From Brachypodium distachyon (taxonomy: Eukaryota > Streptophyta > Magnoliopsida > Poales > Poaceae): DNA of 64,000 nt. The stretch is taken from the NCBI RefSeq assembly GCF_000005505.3, contig NC_016132.3:43042914-43106913 (forward strand). The letters are read 5' to 3'. The translations under genes were made by a program, and so were the position numbers. The first letter of the stretch is position 1, and each line of letters begins with the position of its first letter. This document shows, in pieces, positions 1-11,936 of this stretch. A model generated the notes under the pieces. It worked only from the letters and a program-made list of their open reading frames with translations. It made no database searches and had not been told where the DNA came from.

Positions 1-1885
1 CTTTCCACCCCTTCCCTCTTGGATGCAAATCTGGCCATGAGTTTGGTTCTAATTGAATCGATCATGGTTACTATTGGCTTGTCCCTAACATTGTTTATGT
101 AGCTGTTAAACACCTCACTTAGGTTATTAACAACATGATTTGTTTTGCAATTAGCATCCAATGCATGTCTTGCCCAATGCCTAGGAGGTATCTTACACAT
201 CTACTCCCATGCACCCTCATCAGCCCTTTTCAGCTCTGCCATTGCTCGGTCATAGTCATACTTATCAAAAGCATATGCAGCACGATCAACTAGTAGTTTC
301 AAATCCCCACTCTTGTACCCAGCAGACATAAAATTAGCATAGATGTGCCTAAGGCAATACCTATGGGGAGAGTCAGGGAATACCATATGAACTGCGGTTA
401 GAAGACCTTTTTGCCTATCTGACATGAACGTGTACTTCCCATGCTGTCCAGCAGTACCACCAAGAGCATACTTCAGCTGAGTTAAAAACCATGACCATGA
501 AGCAGTGCCTTCTGATCCAACAACACCAAATGCTATGGGATAAAGATTGTTATTGCCATCTCTTGCTGTTGCACCAAGGACTTGAGCTCCATTTCCCAAT
601 TTCATAAAACGTCCATCAATACCTGCAACACAAGAGTGAAAAGATGGCTTAGTAAATGATATTAATTTTATATGACCGAATCAAAGAGAGTTTATGTTTG
701 TGTACCAATAAAGGGCCTGCATCCATTCTTGAAACCTTCAAGTTGTGCATGTAAACCAAAGAAGAGACCATGAAACCTTGGGTTTTGCTGGGGATCACCA
801 ATTGGCATGGTAGTTGAAACACTGCATCTAGAGCCAACATTCTTCTCCATCACAGTTTGCATGTAATCTTTTATACAAGCATACTGCAGATCTGCATCTC
901 CTTGGACAGCTTCAAGAGTTTTATTCTTGCTCCTATATGCCATGTGCCATGTGCTTTGATATTTCAATCCCATGCTCTCTCTTGATTGTGTCTTTTATAA
1001 CTGAGATATTTATGCTTGGGTCACTCCTTATCAAATCTTCATACTTCTTGGCGATCCATGAGCTATTGATCCTTGTGGTTTCAGTAGTTGTGCCACAAGT
1101 GTGAGGCAGGTTCAGCTGCCTTATGCAATGTGTGTTTTCTCCTTTTATCACAGATGAATACATCGTGAAAGCACATGTCCCATTGGAGCTGCAACAAACT
1201 ATGACCCTGTCTTGATTATTCTTCAGATAAGTGAAGTTCCTGTTGTATGCTATGTGATACTCCTCCAATGCCTTCCTAACTTGTCTCCCATGAAGGAAGC
1301 ACATTTTCAACTCTAGCTGCTCGTGTGCATTCTTTTTGTTCTCATCATAGTACACCCTGTCCTTGAGTGGCTTTGCTCTGCTTTTCTTCTTCAAAACACA
1401 TCTATTGGATATAAACTCAACACCATCATCATCACTTGAATCAGATATGCCTTTCAGTTCATCACTAATCACAAATGCATCTTCCTTTGTGCCCCCAGCA
1501 ATCCTTTTCTTCAACTCTCGAGCTTTAGTTGCATTGGCCTTTGAATCTGCCCTCCTTGCTGCCCTATGCATTGCTGCCTTGCTAATTTCATCCACATTTT
1601 CCTCTTGATCTTCATCACCATCCTTGCAGGGAAGAGTTCAGGCTCTAGTTCAATTTGGACATCAACATCAGCATTTGCAGAATCATCACTGCAATAATCA
1701 TCACAACCCATGTCCTGATTTAGATCAAATGTTTGCCTATCAGACCCATGGAAATTGCAGTCCTTGTTCGGGTCAACCTGGTTGTCCATTTGCCAATCCA
1801 TATTCAAATCAAATTGACTATTCATTGGCCAATCTACATGAACTGGCCTTGGCTCTTCAAAAAAGCAATCAGATGGCCACTCCAT
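1..1885 (-). pseudogene. Mutator-like (MULE) transposase, decayed, truncated by window edge
   Basis: Read on the minus strand, the protein starts near 1885 with an acidic N-terminal part. A MuDR-type DNA-binding domain follows (about 1420-930; RNFTYLK, LPHTCGTTTETTRINSSWIAKKY), and then the MULE transposase core (605-1; IDGRFMKLGNGAQVLGA, DGNNNLYPIAFGVV, FMSDRQKGLL, HRYCLRHIYANF). A good 83-bp intron (623-705, GT..AG) joins CRPFIG to IDGRF. The gene is dead. A 7-bp tandem duplication (gccatgt twice, about 939-953) shifts the frame between the two domains, a tryptophan position after DEGAWE is a stop (about 202), and the reading frame also shifts near 1595. Family knowledge: MuDR-class transposases cut and paste DNA with a DDE nuclease core. 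The C-terminal end, SWIM zinc finger included, would lie before base 1. The identification is secure from several family-specific motifs. Confidence 0.9.
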
Positions 1886-2670
1886 GGTGTACTCGGTAAG
1901 ATCCTCTTTTCTACGAATATAAAAATCACATAAGCAATCCTATTTACCACACAGGTTCTGAAATATATTCCCAATTTGACCCAAAAATAAACCAAAAAAA
2001 CCAAACTGCTAGCCCAGATCCTAAAACTTCAATTTTCCCCCAACCTACTGGACCCGGTCATAATCTGCTACCAAAATCGAGCACACTGCTGGAGTAATAC
2101 CAACTACACACCCCCAATTTCATGGTTCTGCACAGAATATACGTCGATCAACAGCAATTTCTGAAACCTCAAAAACTAGGGTTCTTCGCGGGTAGACCAA
2201 ACCAGGTCCTCCTCAACCGAAAGGGACAGAGGAATGGGTGCGGGGATGGAAACGATGTACCTGACGCCGACGAAGAAGCCTTCTCCAGCGTCCATCGTCG
2301 GCGTGCCTTCCTGCCGCCGCCGTCGTTGCTCGACCTCCCGCCGCCTCCTCCAGCTCGGGTTCGATGGAGGGAGGAGAGAATGAATACGGCTCCTTCTGAC
2401 AGTGAATCGGACGAGCTCCTTTTATTTGCTTCAGTCCGGGTCCAGACCCATTCCAGCGTGGCGGTGAGGTGGCAAGTGGGCTTCGCCACGTTGGCGCTGA
2501 CTAGTGGGACTCACAAGTCAGAAACTCTGTCAAGTGGCCAAACAGTCCATTAGGACCTACCTGCAACTAATTAGACCAACAACCGGTGAAAAGTGCAAAA
2601 ATTACATCGAGATGGTGTTTTGCGCAACTACGTCCCCAATGTATGGTGGATTGTGCAATTTCCTCACTAC
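1886..2670 (-). other. MULE 5' region and probable terminal inverted repeat
   Basis: This is the region upstream of the transposase start. It holds a GC-rich leader (about 2230-2400) and then sequence around 2570-2670 that resembles the terminal part of a grass MULE (reverse strand: GAGGAAATTGCACAATCC). The partner terminus lies outside the window, so neither the inverted repeat nor a 9-bp target duplication can be verified. The end is placed by position and general appearance only. Confidence 0.3.
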
Positions 2671-5600
2671 TGCGTGCTCTTTTTGGCGAGATCTGTTTTT
2701 CTCTCTTTTGACTGTATGCATTAATTTTCTTAGTTTTCAATTAAGCATTAGTTTCTTTGTACGCATTAAGACATTTTTGCTTTGATACCAGTATTATGTT
2801 TTGCTATTAGTGTTTCATCTTTAATACTAGCGTTTTTTTAGCAATAAACCTACATTTACTATCTATTTATTTTGTATGTCTTGATTATATCATTTCCAAA
2901 AGATGCCTTCCAATTGTGGACGGAGGAAATACCGTAACATTTACGTGTTTTTGTACGTCCTCGCTCTTAGTTATAGTTAAGTCGATTCCTCCATCATTGG
3001 ATATGGTTTTTATTTTTAAGATTCGGAATGAACGATGGAAACAGAGGAATGAATAGCGTCCAATTACTAATCAGACGGCTCAAATTCGTCCACTAAGCCT
3101 TGTGCTTATAAATCAGAGGTCGAGACATAGCCACACGCTGATAAAGATGCATGTTCCTTTGAAAAATAATAATCAAGGAGCACTTCCATATCCATGTCTT
3201 CTTCAGAAACCAAACAAGCGGATTTGCAGATGAACTCGAATGACCCGAAGCATGGCATGGTCGATCATCGATTCATTACCCAAGTCCAACGCATCTACAT
3301 GTACGGGGGGCGGTAAACACCTGGGTACTCCTACATCAATCAGAGTTGTCCCGCCGCAGAGGTGAAAACCCAACCCAACGAGGAACAAGAGACAAGAACA
3401 TCAATCAAATCTAACCTGTCCAAAAAGGACATGCCCGAGTCAGTCTACGGAGCGAGTGAGCTCCGCCCCTTTTCAGTTTGGCCTTTCTTTTGGCTGATGA
3501 CGAGCGAGCAGCCTCTCGTATATAGGAAGCGCAGACACGGCACAGCGGGCACGTACCGCTGGCTGCTTCACCATATTCTCCGGCTGGGTGCCCAGACGAC
3601 ATCGTCACAGTCCCTTCCCCTGCCCGTGCGTGCTGACGTGCGTGGTTCTCCCCGCTCGTGAGAAACATCAATCCAAAAGCCAATGGCAAGGAACGCCTCT
3701 CTCCATAGTGTTGATCTTATCGTTTCAACTTCACATCCACTTCAAATTCAGTCTATATTATATGCGTGTGAATTTTTTTATAAAGAGGCGTCTTATTCGT
3801 CAGTGATGACGGTATTCGTGAGTGAGTACACTTATGTGATGTGCGGCCATGACGGACTGCCGGCCGGTGCCGTGATTGCCGTTCGAGCGGGCCGTAGCCC
3901 GTAGATGGAGTAAGTAGTACTCCTACCCCGTATCCGTAGTAAAAGAATGGCCGGGACCGAATCGTGCACGTACGAGGCACCCTTAAATTAAACCTGAATC
4001 ACCCGCTTCCCGCGCGGCCGGCATGCGAGCAGAGCAGCCCAACGGCAAAGTGGCATTCCGGTAAATAACTCCAGCAGACATGGGCGGTTACCCGGCGTAG
4101 CATTTCCTGCAGTTTGAACGAGAAGCGAGGAGGCCCCACATGGCCGGACGCCGCGTTCCGGAGTCGCCGTCACGTCCAGTTCCGCCATAAGTGCCGTCGC
4201 CGTACATAATGTTGCCGTCGTGGTTGGCGCGCCAGCCGCGGGTCGGGAACAAGATTTTTCCTCCTGGAACTGAATGCGAGGCCTTTGCTTGCTTCCGTGG
4301 CACGATAAATCAATCGAGGAAGGACGTGGCCGCCCTGAATTACGAGGTCGGGTTGGTTAATTATTGTGGCCTTTTTGTCCTTGGAGCTTGGACGCTGGGA
4401 CACAGCCTTTGGTCCTTCGGTCTGGCAAACTGATGTGCGTGCCCCTGTCCTGCATCATGTCCTCTGCTCTTGTGTGATTTTCAAAAGGGAAATAGGACAC
4501 GTCCTGTGTCCTTTCCTCCCTCGTTCAAATACTTGCGGTTGTTGATTGTCCAACATGAATGTACTACCTCAAACCCAAATGGCATGCCTAGCGCCAGTTC
4601 AAATCACGCTTAAGTCGCCACTGCATCTCCCTGGCACGGGGATCCGGGCGAAACGAGAAGGAAAGAGCCAAATGTACTCGAGAGGATTAAAAAATGACAA
4701 GAAGGTGACTTTGTCACCACTCTGGAGCAGCCGGCCGGGGAGAAGCGGAAGCTGACAATAATTGAGCATTTCCAGAACGCTGCGCCACTCCAAAAACGTG
4801 CCCACGCCATTAATTAACGTCGAGTACTCCGACCGACTAATCAATCCGGTCGATAGATTAATCAGTTCCCGGCCCCTGTCGCTCGCTCAGACACGCGCGC
4901 CACACCACCGTAGGGCGTACTAGTACTCCGTAGTAGGCTGCTGCGTCCAAAGCCCGGTTTTGTCCGCGACCGGTGGTGCTTGAAAAGGCGGCCGTTTTTC
5001 CAGAACTCTGCCCGATCTCTCGTCTCTCGTGTGCCGTGCGCGCGCCGGATTTGGGGCTCGGGTCGGGTGGACTTGCTGCTGTTCTACGGCGGGCGGGCTG
5101 GTGTTTTCGCTTGGGTTCGGGAGCCAGCGGGGAGTGAAGCGCGGCACGTGTCTCGGCTATGGCTCGCCTTTCCGTGCTTCTGCGTGGACCACCGGGGTTT
5201 TTTTGGGATAGGGAACGGACACTCGCCACTCGGACAGGGCGCGTGTGTGTGAGAGTCGCGCGCTTGCCTTTTTCGCGTGATTTGATTGTCGGAGTAAAAG
5301 TTTTTTGTCTGGTTTACCAGCCTTGTTTGTTGCCCAGTTCGTGTCCATCCATGCATCCCTGTGGTTGGTTTGTCCGTTACGTAGAGTGGCCAGGTAGCAA
5401 ATGGACAGGTCGCTTTCACAGGGCTGCAAACATGGATCCTTTACTAAGCGTGCACATGTATAGACATCTTGTTTTTTGAGGGTGACAAAGATGGATTACA
5501 TTTATTTATAGGAGAAGTTTCCATTGCTATGAGTAGTGCGCGCTCGATCGATCCTCCCCTGGGATACATAGGAGAGAGACGGAGAAAATAAATTAGCCTG

Positions 5601-6685
5601 TTGTTGTCTTGAAATAGAGAACAGGTTATCCATGCACGTGAGCTCTCTCGCCGCGCAGTCAGTAGCGCGAGTAGAGAATTACTACGAGTACCTGGCATTC
5701 CAAATGAAGGAACGTAGTAGCACTATTCTATCTTCCATTTTAAATTAGTCACAACACTGTCTGCACATATAGTCAAATTTGAGCGGGCAAAGCAGGAGCT
5801 AGCAGATAAACACGTCCTCTGCGCACCACCGGCGCCCGTGAAGATCACTTGGAACCGCACACTACATTAAAACCCTGCACTTTTACCCTCCTGACTCCAG
5901 AGTCGACGGAGCGCAAACTAATAATGAGCACGTACGGGGGCCAAACCAGACCCATGCATGGTCCTCTGGAATTATGGCGTACGTGGTGGTTCTGCCCGGC
6001 CAAAACATGCTGCTAGTGGTACTGAATTGCTATCTCCTGGTCCATGGCTCGGCGGCACCATATTGCACATTGTACTGCGTTACTAGTACATCGGAGGGAC
6101 CATGCATGGAATCTGCCCAGAGGCTAATGGAACACACGCATGGTGGTGTCGATCTCGGCGTCTCTCGCTGGTTGCGTTTCTTGCACGGTCTAACCGCCCG
6201 GACCTGGCCGTTGGGATCCCATTTCCCTTCCCTAGCTCTTTATGTTGGAGTTGTGTGGAGGTACATTATTTGGCTTGGAGTAGCTAGCTTGGTCAATATC
6301 ATCTCATTGAATTTTACAACAAGCGTTTCAGGTCCGGCACAGGGGGGAAACGTTATAAAGTTCTGCGAAGAAACGGTAAATTCATTGATGGTCCTAGGAT
6401 CCCAGCTACACATCTGCTGGCTTTAATGTGTTGCTCACAGTAGACTGTCAGTACATATATGCAGGGCCTGATCCTGAACATGCATATGTCTACTTGCAGC
6501 CTTAAAAACGGCCAAAGATAAACGACGACATGCTAGCTACTACGATCGAGTACATCGCGCATATCGCCTATCGTGTATCTTCGCCACGAAGGAGTCGGCC
6601 GGTCTGGTCAGCGCGGCCGGGTATTTTGCCGGACGCGATTCACTTATTAATTCCCTTTTTATATTCGCATACATGATAGAGTATA
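2671..6685. other. Intergenic, no gene recognised
   Basis: Mixed-composition DNA. Short open frames at 3362-3689, 4858-5479 and 5974-6426 overlap on both strands, lack family motifs and have no consistent splice structure. The GC-rich patch at about 4980-5290 could be a decayed 5' gene end or promoter, but nothing identifies it. Confidence 0.5.
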
Positions 6686-6798
6686 CTTCCTGATCAATAT
6701 CATATATTAACTCAAATTTGTCCATATATGAATGCATCTATGTTTAAAAAACGTCTATATATATGTAATAGAAAATCACTTAATATGAGATGGAGTGA
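6686..6798. mobile_element. Degenerate Stowaway-type MITE
   Basis: The sequence carries the internal signature of this MITE family (GCATCTATGTTTAAAAAACG, TATATGTAATAGAAA) seen intact at 19509-19621, but both CTCCCTCC termini have drifted (ctTCCTGATC at the left, GAGATGGAGTG at the right). It is non-coding and was moved in trans by Tc1/mariner transposases. Confidence 0.6.
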
Positions 6799-8039
6799 CC
6801 ATATGTTTGTGATGGACGCTTGGAAAAACTAGAAGAACTTGGATAGAGATGGAACAACCGGGAAATTAGCATGATAGCTAGCCAATGCTTTGGCATAGAT
6901 GTACCGTCGACCGTCGTTGTCGCGGGCTCGCGGCACAGTGCGCATGACTGTATGGCCATGAGGATGGCACGTGCAAAGATGCCGCGGAATTCATGACGGA
7001 AGGAGGGTAGCTGCCTCGTGGATTTTGCACGTTATCGCACCACCACGCTGCAATTTAAAGCCAATCATATATGTCTATGTGTTCTCACAAATAGGTGCAG
7101 AAGCAGAAGCAGAACCAAGCTAATGATTGCCGTCAATTTTAGCTGACACGGACGGGAGGGATATAAATTGATCTGTCAACGATAGGCCCATATATCTACA
7201 TTCTTGTCCGGTTTCCACTATTAGAATAAACTCAAGTTTTGGTTCGAAACTAATGAACAAAGCTTCAACATGCCTGTCGCTTAATGCAACAAGAACACAT
7301 ACCAGCAAACAACCAAAAGCGAGAAGTGTTTATCAAGAAGATGTGTCTGTATCACTGAGAAATGATGAACAGCAGCAGTTCGATCTCCCGCTTTTTCATT
7401 CCCATTTTCTGTGTGGGCTTGTTTATTTGCTCATCCTGGCTGGGCTTTCATGTGGGCTTTTAAGCTCAGATTGAAAGGCTAACGAAAAAATAAATAGGAA
7501 ATCATAAAATGCCCAGCTAGTAATAACTGCCCTAAAAACCTGATAGAAAGTTACATGGGCCAAGACGGACATGCATCCCAGTGTCTCCGAGCTAGACATT
7601 TTTTTCCGTGTATCGAATTAATTACCACGTGAAAGCATATAACTATTTCTAATTTATACGAAAAAATAATCTACAGAAAAAGGATAAATTGAAAAAAGTG
7701 TTGTGCATATATTATTTGTCAAATGTCGTTTTGAACATATAATTGGAACCCACAGAAATAAAAATGTAGAAAATTGACAACCAAATTTTTGATGGTATGG
7801 AAAATATTATTTTAGAGTTTAGATTAATATAGTCATGCCAGCCGTCATCCGAAACACCAACAAAAAGCAGCATGAAAGAAAGAACAACAAAAAGTCGGTT
7901 GAATTTTAATCATAGAAACACATATATTACCCTAATTATGCAACATTGGAACACAAATAATCTAACCACATGTGCGCTCGATGAATATTATATGTAAGGC
8001 ATGAAAGCGAAACATATAAATTGAGAAATAAAGTAAAAA
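6799..8039. other. AT-rich intergenic DNA
   Basis: No open frame has a recognisable family motif. The later part, from about 7450, has the same AT-rich character as the repeat-bearing DNA that follows and may belong to the Helitron-like element ending at 9511. No 5' TC terminus could be identified. Confidence 0.4.
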
Positions 8040-8480
8040 AGTAAACTGAAAAGATATCTCAGTTTCACATCAAAAGTCTTAATGTGCAACTCATTTCCTG
8101 GGAAAAAAAATTAAATGGCACGACAAAGGTGATTTGCAACTAACCCAAAAGAACTTTCGGTTACACATACAAATGTCTTAAGGTGCAACTCACTCTAAAA
8201 ATAAATAAAGTGCACATCAAAGGAGGTGGTGATGTGCAACTCATCAATCAAAACGCAATTCACACCAAAAGTCTTTATGTGTAACTCACTCCCTAAAAAA
8301 AACTAAATTGCATATTGAACGTCTTGATGTGCAACTCATCGTTAAAATCAATTAAATTGCATATCAAAAGAGGTGATGTGTAACTTGCCCACAAAAAACT
8401 CAATTGGACACCAGGAGTCATGTAGTGCAACTCAATCCCCCAAAAAAAAATCAAATGGCAGACCAAGAGTCTTAATCTCC
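8040..8480. repeat. Degenerate tandem array, about 49-bp period, 8 copies
   Basis: The core GTGCAACTCA recurs at 8086, 8136, 8184, 8236, 8281, 8331, 8380 and 8427, so the spacing is 45-52 bp. Each unit also carries an A-run followed by AAATTGCACATCAAA and AGTCTTAATG. Copies are well diverged. Such arrays are common inside grass Helitrons, which fits the terminus at 9511. There are no unique spacers. Confidence 0.8.
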
Positions 8481-8669
8481 GAAAAAGTTATACTAGAAGA
8501 TTGTTCTCTTTAAAGCTCACATCAACAACCGTGAGTAACAATAATGAATATTCTTTAAGAAAGCCGAGAATAAAATTACAATAAGATATTGCAAAAAAAA
8601 TTGAGGGAAAGTTATTGTAATTTTAATCTGTTGGTAATAAAGTAAGCCATGTAAGCATCAGGAATCTAT

Positions 8670-8945
8670 AACTATAAAGTTGATCCCCACTAAGAGTCAT
8701 TTAATGTTTCCAAGCTCAACATGCAAAGTGTCCACATCATCAAGTTTATTAATTCCCACTAAACTTAACATGCAAGCCATGTCATCAAGTTGATTTCCAC
8801 TCAGATTTATTTAACAATGTTTGCAAGCGCCTCAACATGCAAAGTGTCCACATCATTAAGTTGATCCCACTACGCTCAACATACAGAGTTTCCACGTCAT
8901 AAAATTGATTTCCATTAAGATTCATTTGAACAACATGCAGATTGT
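8670..8945. repeat. Second degenerate tandem repeat
   Basis: Four to five copies of a unit containing CTCAACATGCAAAGTGTCCA, CATCATCAAGTTGAT and CCCACTAAGATTCATTTAA, with variable unit length of about 45-75 bp. It sits between the 49-bp array and the Helitron-like 3' end and is probably part of the same element. Confidence 0.65.
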
Positions 8946-9473
8946 CCTTTGTGTGCGACAAAAACATAATTTTTCTATTTATCTCAAGGCACTCTCATCA
9001 AAACATTTTACCTCAAACTTCACCCAACTCACCAAACCATGTACTCTCTACTCTCAGGTCTCATCATTTTGGCATGAGAAACTCATAATAAATGTATGTG
9101 TATAATTCCAAGATGAGGGATACTAAACCACCATCGGTGTGTCTAACTTTTAAAACCATGTCTTCTCATGCTCACATCTCAAACCAAATACCGTGTGATC
9201 GTCCATTTGTCAACATAGATTGCATGAAAAATTAGATGCCACACCTCCAAGTATTTCTTCCGAAACTCGGAGCAACAACAATGTAGTTCAACCTAAATAT
9301 TTTTGTATTTTCAGTCACACGGGAAATTAGTCCCGAAGATAATCAATTTTGAATACCATACAAACACATTTACGTTATCTCTGAAGTCATTGATATCGTG
9401 AGTTTCAATATTCCTATATTCTTTATTTTGCTTCATTACAATCTATTTTTGTTTCACGTAGGGCAACGAATTG

Positions 9474-9512
9474 CTTTTGAGGCCCGCAGCAACGCGCAGG
9501 GTATGCACTAGT
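9474..9512 (+). mobile_element. Helitron 3' terminus
   Basis: The sequence reads GGCCCGCAGCAACGCGCAGG, then a short A/T-containing gap, then CACTAG at 9506-9511 followed by T. This matches the grass Helitron 3' end, which is a GC-rich hairpin (CCCGC..GCAGGG) about 10 bases before a terminal CTAG, inserted before T. The element would lie to the left and include the arrays at 8040-8945. Helitrons make no target duplication, and the 5' end was not found, so the length is unknown. No Rep/helicase is present, so it is non-autonomous. Confidence 0.65.
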
Positions 9513-10406
9513 AATTTAAGATAAACATGCACATATATATACAAGATAAACATGCCTAAAGAAAAATAACACAAACATGACATCAAATAGAAAAATAAAA
9601 AATAGTTCTACCATAGATAAACACACGTTATTAAATTTGAAGGTAGATGATAACAAAGTTTTTTTTGCGTGTAGATAATAACAAAAAAATTCACCATCGA
9701 GGTTGCATTTTTTTTCTGGCCTTCCTTCTCGCGCGCCTGGGCGGGCTACATGGGTCTTGCCCAGAGGCTCGTCTTCCGGGCTTCCGGCCGCCTGCGCTCC
9801 TCCTGCTCTCCTCGCGCATGGGCCTTGTCCCTTGTGCCCTTGTGCTAGTGCATACGAATTCTCTTCCCGAGAAAAAGATAAAGTTATGTATGGTGCATCC
9901 GTCTCTGCCCTGCATTTGTTGCCGCCTGCGGGCGCTGCTTTTGTTCAGCAGTACTAGTGTAGCAGAGGGCGTGTTAAATTGGTCTAAAAAAGCTCAGGTA
10001 TCGTTAATCCAGCGAACGCGCTCAGGGGAACACGGGCTGATGCAGCACCCGATTCAACAAGGAGCCCAGCCTGTTATACACTGTTCGGCTGGAATTCTGC
10101 CATCAGCAGATAGCACGCGAGGGACAGCGCCGAGATATCAAAACCAATCCCGCAACACGTGTAACAACGTCTCTTTATAGGATGAAGTAAAATACTTTTG
10201 CTAATAAGGAGTAGCAAATATGGGTTTGTTCTGGTACTATATATCTTAAGCTCAACATGTATTAACATAAATATGTTCTGTACAATTTATTTCCCAAGAT
10301 CACCTTGCCTGATCAGTGATCAGTAGTTGATTTTTCTGAATATATCTGATTCTTATAGAACAGAGTCTCACCACTAGTGCTAGCTAATAGTATTGCAGTA
10401 ACACGA
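9513..10406. other. Intergenic, 3' flank of the P450 gene
   Basis: A moderately GC-rich segment (9700-9960) has long frames on both strands but no motif. The stretch nearest 10406 would contain the 3' UTR of the P450 gene on the minus strand. No poly(A) signal stands out. Confidence 0.4.
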
Positions 10407-11936
10407 TCAAGTCCTTGGGATGACGCGAGCGCGGAGAGGATGCTTCATGACGGTGGTGAAATCCAGCTCCTCGGCCAAGTCCACCTCCTCCGCCGGCAGC
10501 CACTCGAGCTCCCTCACCAGGCTGCCGATCAAGTACTCGACGTGGTGGATGCCCAGCGTGTACCCGGGGCACATCCTACGGCCGGCGCCGAAGGGCATCA
10601 TCCTGATCTCCCTGCTCCCCGTCACGTCCACGCCGTGCCCCTCGCCGCCCTCAATGAACCGTTCCGGCCGGAACTCCCGCGCCGCCGACCACGCCTCCTC
10701 GTCGCGCCCGAAGTCGGCCACCAGGAAGTTGACCTCCGCGCCCTTGGGCACGGCGTGGCCGCCGATCTCGGCGCCGTGGCCCTGCACCCCGTGCGGGAGG
10801 AGGAAGTGGCCCGGCGGGTGCAGCCGCAGCCCTTCCAGCACCACGGCCTTCAGGTACGGCATGGCCTCCAGGTCGCCGTCACTGAGCTCCTCCGGCTTGG
10901 CCTTCACCTCCTCGTACACCTTGGCCTGCTTGTCCGGGTGGCTCACCAGCTCCGCCATGATCCACTCCAGCGCGGTCACCGTGGTGTCCGTCCCGGCGTT
11001 CAGGAACTCGGAGCAGAGGCTGACCACCTCGGAGTCCGTCAGCGCCCGGCCGCCTTCCTCGGCCACGCGCAGCGCGAGGAGGGAGTCGGCGTAGCACGGC
11101 GGGCCGCCGTCGGCAAGGTCTCGCCGCTCTCGCCTGGCGTGGATCAGCGGGAGGAAGATCTCGTCCTGCCTCCGGCGCACGGCCACGTACCCCTCCCACC
11201 GCGCCCGGAAGAGCCTCTTGGTGATCCTCGGGAAGAAGGAGAAGATCGGGAAGCTGGTGATGGAGCGGAGGATGCTCAGCTGCAGCTCCTGGACCTCCTC
11301 GATTGCCGCCGGTGAAAGCGTGGCGCCGAGGCTCATTTGCAGGAGGAGCTCGAACATCGCGCGCCGGAACGCCCGCCTCACGGTGACAACCCCGTCGGCA
11401 TCGTTTCTGCTACTCGTGCTGAGGTCGCCGAGGAGCGCGTCGCGCGCGCGGCGCCTGGCGGGCGCGAAGAGCGCGACGCGGGACGGGTGCAGGGCCTCGG
11501 CGGCGAGGTTGCGGCGGACGAGGCGCCAGTAGGCACCGTAGGGTGAGGTGCTGATGTCGCGGGCGCCCGAGGTGAAGAGGCGGCCGGGCTCGGCGAGCGG
11601 CGGGCGGTCCGCGAAGGCCGCGCCGCCCTGGACCAGCACGCGGTGGGCCACCCCTCTGTCGGCGACGAAGATGAGCGTGCGGTTGAAGAGGCGGACGGAG
11701 ATGACTGGCCCGTGGCGCGCGTGCAGGTCGCGGAGGAGCGGGCCCAGGTGGAAGATGGACCGCCGGAGGGCCAGGAACCTGGCCAGGAAGAGCAGCCCCG
11801 GCGGGCCCGGAGGAAGCCCCTTGTTCGTCTTCTTCGTCCTGCCGCCTCCTTGACGGGTACGGTTGTGGAGAAAGAAGAGGAGGGTGGCGAGCAGGAGGAG
11901 CGATGTCCATGGCCAGGCGGTGGCGAGCTCCATCAT
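10407..11936 (-). CDS. Cytochrome P450, CYP89A-like, 509 aa, single exon
   Basis: Haem-thiolate monooxygenase anchored in the ER membrane, using electrons from NADPH-P450 reductase; the substrate cannot be read from sequence. The N-terminal anchor is about residues 10-23 (WTSLLLLATLLFFL) and is followed by the proline hinge LPPGPPG (41-47). The I-helix oxygen-activating motif AGTDTT is at 314-319, the K-helix ExxR is EGLR (368-371), and the PERF motif is FRPERF (422-427). The haem loop FGAGRRMCPG (449-458) has Cys456 as axial ligand. Length and all invariant residues are normal and there is no intron, which is typical of CYP89A genes in grasses. Family knowledge: an Arabidopsis CYP89A acts on chlorophyll catabolites; transferring that function here would be a guess. 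The start is the first Met of MMELATAW. Base composition is very GC-rich at third positions, as in many intronless grass genes. Confidence 0.93.
   Translation of the reverse strand: MMELATAWPWTSLLLLATLLFFLHNRTRQGGGRTKKTNKGLPPGPPGLLFLARFLALRRSIFHLGPLLRDLHARHGPVISVRLFNRTLIFVADRGVAHRVLVQGGAAFADRPPLAEPGRLFTSGARDISTSPYGAYWRLVRRNLAAEALHPSRVALFAPARRRARDALLGDLSTSSRNDADGVVTVRRAFRRAMFELLLQMSLGATLSPAAIEEVQELQLSILRSITSFPIFSFFPRITKRLFRARWEGYVAVRRRQDEIFLPLIHARRERRDLADGGPPCYADSLLALRVAEEGGRALTDSEVVSLCSEFLNAGTDTTVTALEWIMAELVSHPDKQAKVYEEVKAKPEELSDGDLEAMPYLKAVVLEGLRLHPPGHFLLPHGVQGHGAEIGGHAVPKGAEVNFLVADFGRDEEAWSAAREFRPERFIEGGEGHGVDVTGSREIRMMPFGAGRRMCPGYTLGIHHVEYLIGSLVRELEWLPAEEVDLAEELDFTTVMKHPLRARVIPRT

Noticed and set aside
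4858..5479. Possible gene in the GC-rich patch
   Set aside because: Five overlapping frames, none with a motif or a consistent exon structure.
8040..8480. Regularly spaced repeats that could suggest a CRISPR array
   Set aside because: The units are contiguous and diverged with no unique spacers, no cas genes, and the sequence is plant nuclear.
9647..10180. 177-codon plus-strand frame
   Set aside because: Composition-driven; begins with low-complexity sequence and has no recognisable domain.
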